This document shows, piece by piece, positions 1-5,766 of a stretch of DNA of 10,327 nt (position 1 is its first letter; each line of letters begins with the position of its first letter). The position numbers were made by a program, and so were the translations under genes. The notes under the pieces are model-generated. The model did not search any database. It worked only from the letters and a program-made list of their open reading frames with translations, and was not told where the DNA came from. This DNA comes from Pseudomonadota bacterium (GTDB taxonomy: Bacteria > Pseudomonadota > Gammaproteobacteria > UBA5335). The stretch is from the NCBI GenBank assembly GCA_021783685.1, contig JAJXTQ010000041.1, positions 1 through 10,327 on the forward strand, in the 5' to 3' direction.

Positions 1-110
1 CCGGCCAGGCTGCGCTTGTCGGCGGCGTGCGCCGACCCGAGGCCGGACACGAGCATGAGCGCCACGGCGAAGGGCGCGAATCGGGACCGTAACACAGATA
101 CCTCACGCAT
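1..110 (-). CDS. Secreted protein, N-terminal fragment (runs off left edge)
   Basis: Reading leftward from the ATG at 110, the frame stays open to the window edge and gives 36 complete residues. They look like a Sec signal peptide: arginines at residues 2, 8 and 10, a hydrophobic core around residues 12-25 (FAPFAVALMLVSGLG), and an Ala-His-Ala cleavage site followed by Ala-Asp-Lys. The mature protein would therefore be periplasmic or in the outer membrane. Almost all of the mature sequence is outside the window, so no family can be named. The ribosome binding site is weak (an AAAGAG stretch upstream). It lies 110 nt after the methyltransferase gene on the same strand and may have its own promoter in that gap. 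Confidence 0.55.
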   Translation of the reverse strand, partial: MREVSVLRSRFAPFAVALMLVSGLGSAHAADKRSLA

Positions 111-139
111 CGATCTCAATCTCTTTAGGTGAATGACGA

Positions 140-153
140 CGGGGTAGACCCCG
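140..153. other. Small GC hairpin in the leader of the secreted-protein gene
   Basis: A perfect 5-bp stem (CGGGG/CCCCG) encloses the loop TAGA. It lies between the end of the methyltransferase gene and the start of the leftmost gene. No run of T follows on either strand, so a Rho-independent terminator is not supported. It could be a structure in the 5' untranslated region or chance in GC-rich DNA. Confidence 0.2.
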
Positions 154-185
154 CTTCCGTGGCAAAGGTTCTCGTTGGAGCGCGT

Positions 186-214
186 AGCATACGCGGGCCC
201 GTGAACCCGGTCGA
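186..214 (-). promoter_or_regulatory. Candidate sigma-70 promoter for the secreted-protein gene
   Basis: On the minus strand TCGACC (209-214) and TATGCT (186-191) are separated by exactly 17 nt. Each matches the sigma-70 hexamer at 4 of 6 positions. Transcription would start near 179 and leave a leader of about 70 nt containing the small hairpin. The match is modest, so the gene may instead be read through from the methyltransferase. Confidence 0.3.
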
Positions 215-220
215 TGGGTG

Positions 221-1522
221 TCACGTTGCCTGCACCCTTTCCAGGACGGCCGCATAGAAACCGTCGGTTCCGTGGCGATGCGGCGCCAGTTGCAGGTCAT
301 CGTCACGGAACAGGGCCGCGGGCAACGGCAGGTTTCGCCGCGCCAGCAGGGCCTGGGCCGGGCGGCGGACGAACGCGGGATGTGCCTCGAGAAAAGCCTC
401 GACGACGCCGCGATTCTCCGCATCGATCAGGCTGCAGGTGGCATAGATGAGTCGCCCACCCGGCGCGACCAAGGGCGCGGCGGTCTCGAGGATCTGCCGC
501 TGCAGAGCCGTGAGGGTCGCCAGATCGAGCGGACGGTTGCGCAGATCCGGGTTGCGTCGTAAGGTCCCGGAACCGGAGCAGGGCGCGTCCACCAGCACGC
601 GGTCATGGCGCCCGGCCTGGACCCGCACGAATGCGTGCGGGTCGGTGCGCAGGTCATGCGTGCGGACGTTGTGCACGCCCGCGCGACGCGCGCGCCGCAT
701 CAGTTCCTCCAGTTTGCGACCCACGACGTCGCAAGCGAGGATCTCGCCCTTGTTGCCGAGTTCCATCGCCAGCGCCAGCGTCTTGCCGCCCGCGCCGGCG
801 CAGAAATCGACGACGCGCCCCCGCGGCGGCACGTCCACCAGACAGGCCAGCAACTGGCTGCCCTCGTCCTGGACCTCGAATGCGCCTTCCTTGAAACCGG
901 GCGCGGTGAACAACGCGGCGCGATCCTCGCGCCGCAGCCCGTACGGCGAGTAGGGCGTCGGCTCGAGCACGATCCCGGCATTCACCAGGCGTTCGCGCAG
1001 ACTGTCGCGATCGGTGCGCAGGGTGTTGACCCGCAGATCGAGCGGCGCGGAGGTGGCCAAGGCCCGTGCCAGTGCCTCGGCCTCCTCGCCCCAGTCCGCC
1101 ACCAGTGCCTCCGCCAGCACCTCCGGCAGGCTGTGGCGGATCGCGAACGGGAGACTGCCGGGATCCACGGCGCGCAGCAGCGCCGCCAGATGCGCCGCCT
1201 GCTCGGCCGGCAGGAACCTCGCCAGCGCGCGCTGCGACCAGCCCTGCGTCAGCAGGTGGAGCCCGGCGAGATCGCTCGCATCGATCGGCGCATCGGCGTC
1301 GCGGCGCAGGCAGTGCGCAAAGAATCGCCGCCGGCGCAGGACGCCGAACACGGCTTCGGCGATGAACCGGCGATCGCGCCCGCCCAGAAACCGCCGCGAG
1401 CGGAAAAATCGGTCGAGGGCCCGGTCCGCCGGAAGGGCATCCTGCCCGACCCCCGTCAGTGCATCGATCAATTGGCGGAACTGCGCGGCGCGAACCGCGT
1501 CCGGATCGGGCGAGGCAGACAT
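221..1522 (-). CDS. RsmB/NOP family RNA (cytosine-5) methyltransferase
   Basis: This 433-residue protein is an AdoMet-dependent methyltransferase predicted to make 5-methylcytosine in RNA, most probably rRNA. The SAM-binding motif I is FCAGAGGKT (240-248). Motif IV is DAPCSGSGTLRRNPD with Cys315, and motif VI is ATCSL with the expected nucleophile Cys363. The C-terminus has the family's HGTDGFY segment (417-423). The N-terminal 160 residues are an all-helical RNA-binding-type domain containing ALDRFFRSRRFLGGRDRR (35-52). That resembles a paralogue common in proteobacteria rather than the N-terminus of E. coli RsmB, so no gene symbol is given and position 967 of 16S rRNA should not be assumed. 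The ATG has only a weak GGA ahead of it. The gene starts 39 nt after the thiamine-binding gene and is probably cotranscribed with it. Confidence 0.9.
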   Translation of the reverse strand: MSASPDPDAVRAAQFRQLIDALTGVGQDALPADRALDRFFRSRRFLGGRDRRFIAEAVFGVLRRRRFFAHCLRRDADAPIDASDLAGLHLLTQGWSQRALARFLPAEQAAHLAALLRAVDPGSLPFAIRHSLPEVLAEALVADWGEEAEALARALATSAPLDLRVNTLRTDRDSLRERLVNAGIVLEPTPYSPYGLRREDRAALFTAPGFKEGAFEVQDEGSQLLACLVDVPPRGRVVDFCAGAGGKTLALAMELGNKGEILACDVVGRKLEELMRRARRAGVHNVRTHDLRTDPHAFVRVQAGRHDRVLVDAPCSGSGTLRRNPDLRNRPLDLATLTALQRQILETAAPLVAPGGRLIYATCSLIDAENRGVVEAFLEAHPAFVRRPAQALLARRNLPLPAALFRDDDLQLAPHRHGTDGFYAAVLERVQAT

Positions 1523-1561
1523 GGGATTCCAGATTGTCGGGACGGGGGCCGGGCTTGCGAA

Positions 1562-1873
1562 TCAAACCGCGGGAGGGGCCAAACGATCGGCCAGAGCGCG
1601 CATTTTATCGTCCAGGCTCTGCACCTTGTCCACCCTCGTGCCGAGCTTGAGGGTGGTCATGAGCCGCGGGACGCCCGCCGCATGCAGGGCTTCGTGGCAG
1701 GCGCGGATTGCGCCGAAGACGGCGTCCCATTCGCCCTCGACCGCCGTGCCGAACGGGTGGGGCCGGGGGTTCAGGCCATGGCGCCGGAGGATTTCGACGC
1801 AGCGGGCGACTTCGGCGGATACCGACGCCGCGGTTCCCATCGGCACCACGCAGACATCCACGCTCACCCGCAC
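1562..1873 (-). CDS. MTH1187-family thiamine-binding protein
   Basis: A small soluble protein (103 residues from this start) of the thiamine-binding family PF01910 (MTH1187/YqgV type), which has a ferredoxin-like fold. Recognisable blocks are VPMGT (10-14), HPFGTAVEGEWD (39-50) and TTLKLGTRVDK (73-83), ending in DDKMRAL. Family members bind thiamine or related pyrimidines in the cytoplasm, but the physiological role is poorly defined. The start is uncertain because all candidates are GTG. GTG at 1873 has a purine-rich AAGAGG 7 nt upstream and overlaps the upstream gene by 10 nt. GTG at 1867 would give a 4-nt GTGA overlap, and GTG at 1861 is also possible. The overlap implies translational coupling to the upstream gene. 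The open frame continues further upstream without homology, so the longer reading is not believed. Confidence 0.82.
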   Translation of the reverse strand: MRVSVDVCVVPMGTAASVSAEVARCVEILRRHGLNPRPHPFGTAVEGEWDAVFGAIRACHEALHAAGVPRLMTTLKLGTRVDKVQSLDDKMRALADRLAPPAV

Positions 1874-2688
1874 AGGGACGCCTCTTCCTCCGCCACACCC
1901 CGGAGCGCGCCCCAGGGTCCGGAGTGCATCAGCGTCTCCCACTGCGCGGAACTCGCAACGGCGAACACACCGGCGTAGTCCAGTGCCGGTCCGGTCGGGT
2001 GCGGGACCATCCACATCCACCGCCGCGTCGCCAGCAGATGAAAATCGCCGTCCCCGCGCTTGCCCAGCAAGGCACGGCGCATGCGCAGGTAAAGCACCCA
2101 GGCGATGCGCCCGCCCCGGTCGGGTTGCGCGAGCCAATCCGGCGATACCGCCGCGATGCGGTGCGGGAACGCCCACCCCGGCACGCATCCCATCTGGTTG
2201 CGCAGATCGGCGTGGATCAGGGCGCTCGCCGCCGGCAACCCCAGCTGCGGATGCAGCGGCAGGGGCAGAAGATCCATGGTCCGCGGCATTTCGGCCCAGC
2301 CATCCGGGCGGGCCGGGACCATCGCGAGCGCGTCACGACCTTGCAGGCAGCGCCACAGGAGGGAGAAATCGTCCGCATCGAGGCCACCCTGACGCCGGCA
2401 CATCCGGCGCCGCGCAAGACGCAGATGGCCCGTGACGAGCGGTCGTTGCACCAGCGCGACGCGCCGTTGGCCATCGGGGTCGGCATCACCGAGAATGACC
2501 GGCATGACCCCGGTTGCTGCGCGTTCGTTTTCCGGCTCACCTGCCTCGTCGCGGCAAATGACGATGAAGGGAGACGCGCGCCCGGGACACGCCATGAGCG
2601 TCGCCGCAGGCCCCACCAACCCCGCCGATTCGGCCCGCTCCCGGACCCGATCGACGAGCATCCACCATGCCGACGACCCTGTCTGCAT
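1864..2688 (-). CDS. Divergent Ap4A phosphorylase/ATP adenylyltransferase-like protein, catalytic histidines missing
   Basis: A 274-residue protein with no signal peptide and no obvious membrane segment. The start is well supported: GGGAGG lies 9 nt before the ATG. Its layout recalls the Ap4A phosphorylase (ATP adenylyltransferase) branch of the HIT superfamily. A block around 78-95 corresponds to the family's LLNKFNVVDHHLL segment. Residues 105-120 (DADDFSLLWRCLQGRD) match the helix before the active site. LLPLPL (140-145) matches the strand after it, and 216-241 plus GPWGALRGVA (257-266) match the C-terminal domain. Where active members have QPHxH just before the LPLPL strand, this protein has MPRTMD, so the nucleophilic histidine is absent. 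It may bind nucleotide without cleaving it, or have another function. Assignment rests on remembered family patterns, so it is moderate only. It heads the leftward gene cluster. Confidence 0.55.
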   Translation of the reverse strand: MQTGSSAWWMLVDRVRERAESAGLVGPAATLMACPGRASPFIVICRDEAGEPENERAATGVMPVILGDADPDGQRRVALVQRPLVTGHLRLARRRMCRRQGGLDADDFSLLWRCLQGRDALAMVPARPDGWAEMPRTMDLLPLPLHPQLGLPAASALIHADLRNQMGCVPGWAFPHRIAAVSPDWLAQPDRGGRIAWVLYLRMRRALLGKRGDGDFHLLATRRWMWMVPHPTGPALDYAGVFAVASSAQWETLMHSGPWGALRGVAEEEASLCG

Positions 2689-2851
2689 TGGTCGACGCCT
2701 CCCGCCGTGACAGAATGAAGCCGTTTTCCCCTGAGCCTAAACCACTTCCTCCGGAACGCAAGCCCGCCGCCATGTCCGCGTCGGCTCCGCGCCTGACTCA
2801 CCCGGTGCAGCCATGACCCCGCGCCTCGGAAAATCACGCCGGCCAGACGGC

Positions 2852-3358
2852 ATGAGCCTGTTTTTTCTTGCACTTTCGCTCGTGGCCGGCGCGCTGCTCT
2901 ACCGCCGCAGCGGACTGGATGCCATCGGCGCCGGACTGGAAAAAGGCGCGATGCTCCTGATCTCGGTCAGTCCGGTGGTCCTTCTGGCCCTGTTGCTCGC
3001 GGCGTATGCGCAGACGCTCATCCCCCATCAGTGGGTCGAGGCACGCCTCGGCCAGGGCAGCGGGCGCGGCGGCACGGCGCTGGCCTGTCTGGCCGGCGCG
3101 CTGATGCCGGGCGGCCCCTTCGCCGCATTTCCCGTCGTGCTCGTCCTGCGCCAGTCGGGCGCGGCGCTCGGCACCTGCGTCGCGTTCCTCACCGCCTGGT
3201 CGGTGCTCGGGTTGCATCGCATGATCATCTGGGAGATTCCGTGGCTGGGGTGGCGCTTCGCAACCCTGCGCTGGCTGATCTCCCTGCCGCTGCCCTGGCT
3301 GGCGGCCTGGACCATGCACCGTCTCGACGCGCGGCGTCGTCGGCCGGGCGCCGCCTGA
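2852..3358 (+). CDS. Half-size permease, first of a tandem pair (DUF318/YraQ-like)
   Basis: A hydrophobic inner-membrane protein of 168 residues with about four membrane segments, near 3-17, 33-53, 78-100 and 105-125, and a basic C-terminal tail. The signature is GALMPGGPFAAFP (82-94), then TAWSVLGLHR (114-123). This PGGP motif belongs to predicted permeases of the DUF318/YraQ-ArsP kind, which normally carry two such repeats in one chain of roughly 300 or more residues. The substrate is unknown. Start choice: ATG 2852 makes the two halves almost equal in length (168 and 167) with no basic leader, but ATG 2813 in the same frame would add 13 residues. Neither has a clear ribosome binding site. 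The stop codon overlaps the next start (TGATG), so the two halves are translationally coupled. Confidence 0.8.
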   Translation: MSLFFLALSLVAGALLYRRSGLDAIGAGLEKGAMLLISVSPVVLLALLLAAYAQTLIPHQWVEARLGQGSGRGGTALACLAGALMPGGPFAAFPVVLVLRQSGAALGTCVAFLTAWSVLGLHRMIIWEIPWLGWRFATLRWLISLPLPWLAAWTMHRLDARRRRPGAA

Positions 3359-3861
3359 TGGGCTCGGCGCTGGTGGTGCTGGCGATCGTGCTGGGCGCGT
3401 TGGCCGCGCTTGCGCACCGGCGCGACCCTGCCTTGCACGGCCGGGCCATCGGCATTGCCCGGGATCAGTTGCGGCTGATCGCGCTGCGCCTGTCACTCGC
3501 CCTGATGGCGGCCTCGTTGCTGGGGGAACTGCTGCCGCGCGGCCAGATGGCCGAGCTGCTGGGGCCGCAGAGCGGCTGGCAGGGGATCATGCTCGCGAGC
3601 GCCTTTGGCGCCCTGCTTCCCGGCGGGCCGATGGTGAGCTTTCCCTTCGTGATTCTTCTCCAGCAGGCCGGGATGGGATTCGCGCCGCTGGTGGCCCTGA
3701 TGACCGCCTGGTCCGTCCTCGCCGTGCATCGCGTGCTGAGTTTCGAATTGCCGCTCATGGGGCCGCGCTTCGTGTCATTGCGCATACTCGCCTCACTGGC
3801 GTTGCCGTTGATCGCCGGGGCGCTGGCCACGCTGGTCGATCCGGCGGTCCTGCGGGGCTGA
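3358..3861 (+). CDS. Half-size permease, second of a tandem pair (DUF318/YraQ-like)
   Basis: A 167-residue membrane protein homologous to the preceding one. GALLPGGPMVSFP (84-96) and TAWSVLAVHR (116-125) align with the first half at an offset of only two residues. Similarity continues through ELPLMGPRFVSLR (130-142) against EIPWLGWRFATLR in the first half. It has about four membrane segments, near 3-19, 40-57, 76-101 and 106-127, and a hydrophobic stretch at 143-160. Its start ATG shares one base with the upstream TGA, so ribosomes probably reinitiate and make both halves in equal amounts. I infer that the two form a heterodimer equivalent to a full-length two-repeat permease. The transported substrate is not evident. 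The frame is open further upstream in the first gene's DNA, but homology begins only here. Confidence 0.8.
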   Translation: MGSALVVLAIVLGALAALAHRRDPALHGRAIGIARDQLRLIALRLSLALMAASLLGELLPRGQMAELLGPQSGWQGIMLASAFGALLPGGPMVSFPFVILLQQAGMGFAPLVALMTAWSVLAVHRVLSFELPLMGPRFVSLRILASLALPLIAGALATLVDPAVLRG

Positions 3862-3893
3862 CCGCCGTCGCGGTGGCGTGCACGGGCCGTCCG

Positions 3894-3915
3894 GCAGCGG
3901 TATGGCGGCCGCTGC
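3894..3915. other. GC hairpin after the permease pair
   Basis: A 7-bp perfect stem, GCAGCGG/CCGCTGC, with the 8-nt loop TATGGCGG, lies 33 nt after the permease stop and ahead of the ompW control region. No T-tract follows. It may protect the 3' end of the permease mRNA or help termination, but its function is not shown. Confidence 0.25.
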
Positions 3916-3938
3916 GCCAGCCGTCCGTCGGAAGCCCC

Positions 3939-3952
3939 ATGATCCAGATCAA
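3939..3952 (+). promoter_or_regulatory. FNR/Anr-type binding site upstream of ompW
   Basis: ATGATCCAGATCAA matches the FNR/Anr consensus TTGAT-N4-ATCAA at 9 of 10 specified positions. Its centre (3945.5) lies about 40 bp before the transcription start predicted from the -10 at 3973-3978. That is the class II activator position near -41.5. In E. coli ompW is known to respond to FNR, which supports the call. CRP-family sites resemble each other, so another regulator of that family is possible. Confidence 0.65.
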
Positions 3953-3972
3953 TGTCCTTCCCGGCCGCTGAC

Positions 3973-3978
3973 GATAAG
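3973..3978 (+). promoter_or_regulatory. Candidate -10 element of the ompW promoter
   Basis: GATAAG matches TATAAT at 4 of 6 positions and is correctly placed for a start near 3985-3987. There is no usable -35 hexamer. The FNR/Anr site occupies that position, as expected for a promoter that depends on the activator. The leader would be about 46 nt. Confidence 0.4.
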
Positions 3979-4032
3979 TTCACCTCCGGGCTGCGCAGGC
4001 AGTCACGACCGAACACACAAGGTAGGTGAACG

Positions 4033-4704
4033 ATGAATCAAATCATGAAGCGCCCATGGGCGGCAGCCGCGGCGATGTCGATGCTCGGCCTCTGCGGCAC
4101 GGCGAGCGCCTATGAGGCCGGCGACGTCCTGCTGCGCGCGGGTCCCACCTGGGTCCTGCCCAATGACGACAGCAGCGCCGTCAAGCCCATCCCCGGCAGC
4201 GGCGTCGAAGTCGACGATGGCATCAGCCTCGGCTTTTCGGTCACCTACCTCATCACGCCCCAGATCGGCGTGCAGTTGCTGGCTGCCCTGCCCTTCGAGC
4301 ACGACATCAAGGGCAAGGGATCGCTGGGTGGCGTCGACATCGGCAGCGTGAAGCACTTGCCGCCCACCGTGACGCTGCAGTGGTATCCGGCGCTCGGCGT
4401 GGACTGGGTGCAACCCTACGTCGGCGCGGGCCTCAACTACACGACTTTCTTCGATGAAGACGCCGACGGCGAGCTCGAGGCCATCGTCGGCAAGACCAAG
4501 ATCTCCTTGGACGATTCCTGGGGTTATGCCCTCGAGCTTGGCGCCGACTGGCGGGTGTCCGATCGCTGGTTCGTCAACACGAGCCTGTGGTACCTCGACA
4601 TCGCGACCGATGCCACCCTGAAGACCGCCGGGGCCGGCACGCTGAAAACGGACGTCGACATCGATCCGTTGGTGCTCATGGTCGGGGTCGGCATGCACTT
4701 TTGA
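4033..4704 (+). CDS. ompW: Outer membrane protein OmpW
   Basis: This 223-residue precursor is an OmpW-family eight-stranded outer-membrane beta-barrel, a small channel with a hydrophobic lumen that is linked to uptake of small hydrophobic molecules and to stress and low-oxygen responses. It has a clear signal peptide with predicted cleavage after Ala26 (TASA before YEAG). The mature N-terminus GDVLLRAGPTWVLPNDD is typical of the family, as are QWYPALG, VQPYVGAGLNYTTFFDE (138-154) and the alternating strands to the terminal Met-His-Phe. A C-terminal Phe is the usual signal for the barrel assembly machine. Length is close to the E. coli protein (212). AGGTAGGTG lies just upstream of the ATG. 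The gene stands alone, with its own FNR/Anr-controlled promoter region and a stable hairpin behind it. Confidence 0.93.
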   Translation: MNQIMKRPWAAAAAMSMLGLCGTASAYEAGDVLLRAGPTWVLPNDDSSAVKPIPGSGVEVDDGISLGFSVTYLITPQIGVQLLAALPFEHDIKGKGSLGGVDIGSVKHLPPTVTLQWYPALGVDWVQPYVGAGLNYTTFFDEDADGELEAIVGKTKISLDDSWGYALELGADWRVSDRWFVNTSLWYLDIATDATLKTAGAGTLKTDVDIDPLVLMVGVGMHF

Positions 4705-4728
4705 GGCCGCGCCGCGGCGGTCAGTCTG

Positions 4729-4750
4729 CCGGGGACAGGGACGTCCCCGG
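4729..4750 (+). terminator. Stable hairpin after ompW, possible terminator
   Basis: An 8-bp perfect GC-rich stem, CCGGGGAC/GTCCCCGG, with a 6-nt loop AGGGAC, begins 24 nt after the ompW stop. The lack of a following T-tract argues against a classical Rho-independent terminator. It may stabilise the mRNA end or act with Rho. Confidence 0.35.
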
Positions 4751-4760
4751 ACCGGCCGGC

Positions 4761-4785
4761 CACCAAATCGACGCCGCGCTTGGTG
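4761..4785. repeat. Inverted repeat CACCAA-N13-TTGGTG ahead of the cnoX promoter
   Basis: Perfect 6-bp arms (4761-4766 and 4780-4785) are separated by 13 nt and end 3 nt before the -35 of the cnoX promoter candidate. The position would suit an operator, but six-base arms at this spacing can arise by chance. Confidence 0.25.
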
Positions 4786-4788
4786 CGA

Positions 4789-4817
4789 TTGCCAAGGGAA
4801 CCGGATTGGGGTTGAAT
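4789..4817 (+). promoter_or_regulatory. Sigma-70-like promoter for cnoX and the downstream hydrolase
   Basis: TTGCCA (4789-4794, 5 of 6 matches) and TTGAAT (4812-4817, 4 of 6) are spaced by 17 nt. Transcription would start near 4824, giving a leader of about 40 nt before the cnoX ATG. This is the best housekeeping promoter match seen in the window. Confidence 0.5.
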
Positions 4818-4863
4818 CACGTCCATCGTTGCGTGCCCACCCGGCCCGAGGAAACCCCGACGC

Positions 4864-5730
4864 ATGAATGCCACCGCCCATGCCTTTGACGTCACCCTTC
4901 AGGATTTTCCGGACCGTGTCATCGACGCGTCCAGGACTCAGCCGGTTCTGGTCGACTTCTGGGCCACCTGGTGCGCTCCCTGCAAGACCCTGAAGCCGGT
5001 GCTCGAGCAGCTCGCGCAGGACTACGGCGGCGCCTTCCTGCTGGCCAAGGTCGACATCGACAAGGAACAGGCCCTGGCCAGTCACCACGGCGTGCGCAGC
5101 GTGCCCACGGTGCTGCTCTACAAGGATGGGCGCCCCGTGGACGGCTTCACCGGCGCCCAGCCGGAAGGCGCGATCCGCGCCCTGCTCGCGCATCACGGCA
5201 TCGAGCCGCCACCGCTGTCCACGCTGGAGGAGGGCTTGCAGGCGCTGGACGTCGGCCGTCTGGATGCCGCCCAGCGGCTGCTGGAGGCTGCGCTGACCGA
5301 AGAGCCCGGCAATGCCCAGGCCATCGTCGCGCTGGCGCGCGTGGCCGCCGCCCGCGGCGACACCGCCGCGGCACGCCAGCAGCTCGAGCGCCTACCGGAA
5401 GACCAGCAAGGGGGCCCGGATGCCGCCTCGCTCCAGGCCTGGCTGGCCTTCAACGATCTCATTGCCGCCGGTCCGCCGCCGCAAGCCTTGCAGGACATGC
5501 TGGAAAAATGGCCTGAGGATCTGGAAGCCCGATACCGCCTGGCCATCTGGCGTCTGCTCGGCGGGGATGCCGAAGCGGCCATCGATGCGCTGCTGGCGAT
5601 CATGCAGAAGGACCGGAAATTCCACGACGACGGCGCCCGCAAGACGCTGCTGCAGGTCTTCGACTACCTCGGCAACGATCACCCCCTGGTTCGCCGTGCG
5701 CGGGGCCGCATGGCAATGCTGCTGAACTGA
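4864..5730 (+). CDS. cnoX: CnoX-type chaperedoxin (thioredoxin-TPR protein, YbbN family)
   Basis: A 288-residue cytoplasmic protein with a thioredoxin domain (about 1-115) followed by TPR-like helical repeats (about 120-288). This is the layout and length of E. coli CnoX/YbbN, a holdase that protects oxidised or unfolded proteins and hands them to the GroEL and DnaK systems. The active site reads WATWCAPCK with Cys37 and Cys40, and the cis-proline is in RSVPTV. E. coli CnoX has SQHC and no thioredoxin reductase activity. This version keeps both cysteines, so it may also reduce disulfides. The C-terminal ending KTLLQVFDYLG...VRRARGRMAMLL is characteristic of the family. GAGG lies 12 nt before the ATG. 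It has its own promoter candidate and is followed after 36 nt by the hydrolase gene, probably in one transcript. Confidence 0.9.
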   Translation: MNATAHAFDVTLQDFPDRVIDASRTQPVLVDFWATWCAPCKTLKPVLEQLAQDYGGAFLLAKVDIDKEQALASHHGVRSVPTVLLYKDGRPVDGFTGAQPEGAIRALLAHHGIEPPPLSTLEEGLQALDVGRLDAAQRLLEAALTEEPGNAQAIVALARVAAARGDTAAARQQLERLPEDQQGGPDAASLQAWLAFNDLIAAGPPPQALQDMLEKWPEDLEARYRLAIWRLLGGDAEAAIDALLAIMQKDRKFHDDGARKTLLQVFDYLGNDHPLVRRARGRMAMLLN

Positions 5731-5766
5731 ACCATCGCCATACCCACCTGCTCAGGGATGCATCCC

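Noticed and set aside
605..1978. Long open frame on the plus strand opposite the methyltransferase
   Set aside because: It is antisense to a gene with clear catalytic motifs. Its composition (very rich in Arg, Gln, Ala and Pro) is typical of a shadow frame in GC-rich DNA.
1562..2188. Longer version of the thiamine-binding gene starting at 2188
   Set aside because: The extra 105 residues lie inside the overlapping upstream gene and look like out-of-frame translation. Family proteins are about 100 residues long.
1014..2435. Second long plus-strand frame (473 residues)
   Set aside because: Arg/Ser/Ala-rich low-complexity translation across three minus-strand genes, with no recognisable domain.
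4003..5196. Long minus-strand frame opposite ompW and cnoX
   Set aside because: Both plus-strand genes are confidently identified, and this frame shows no family features.
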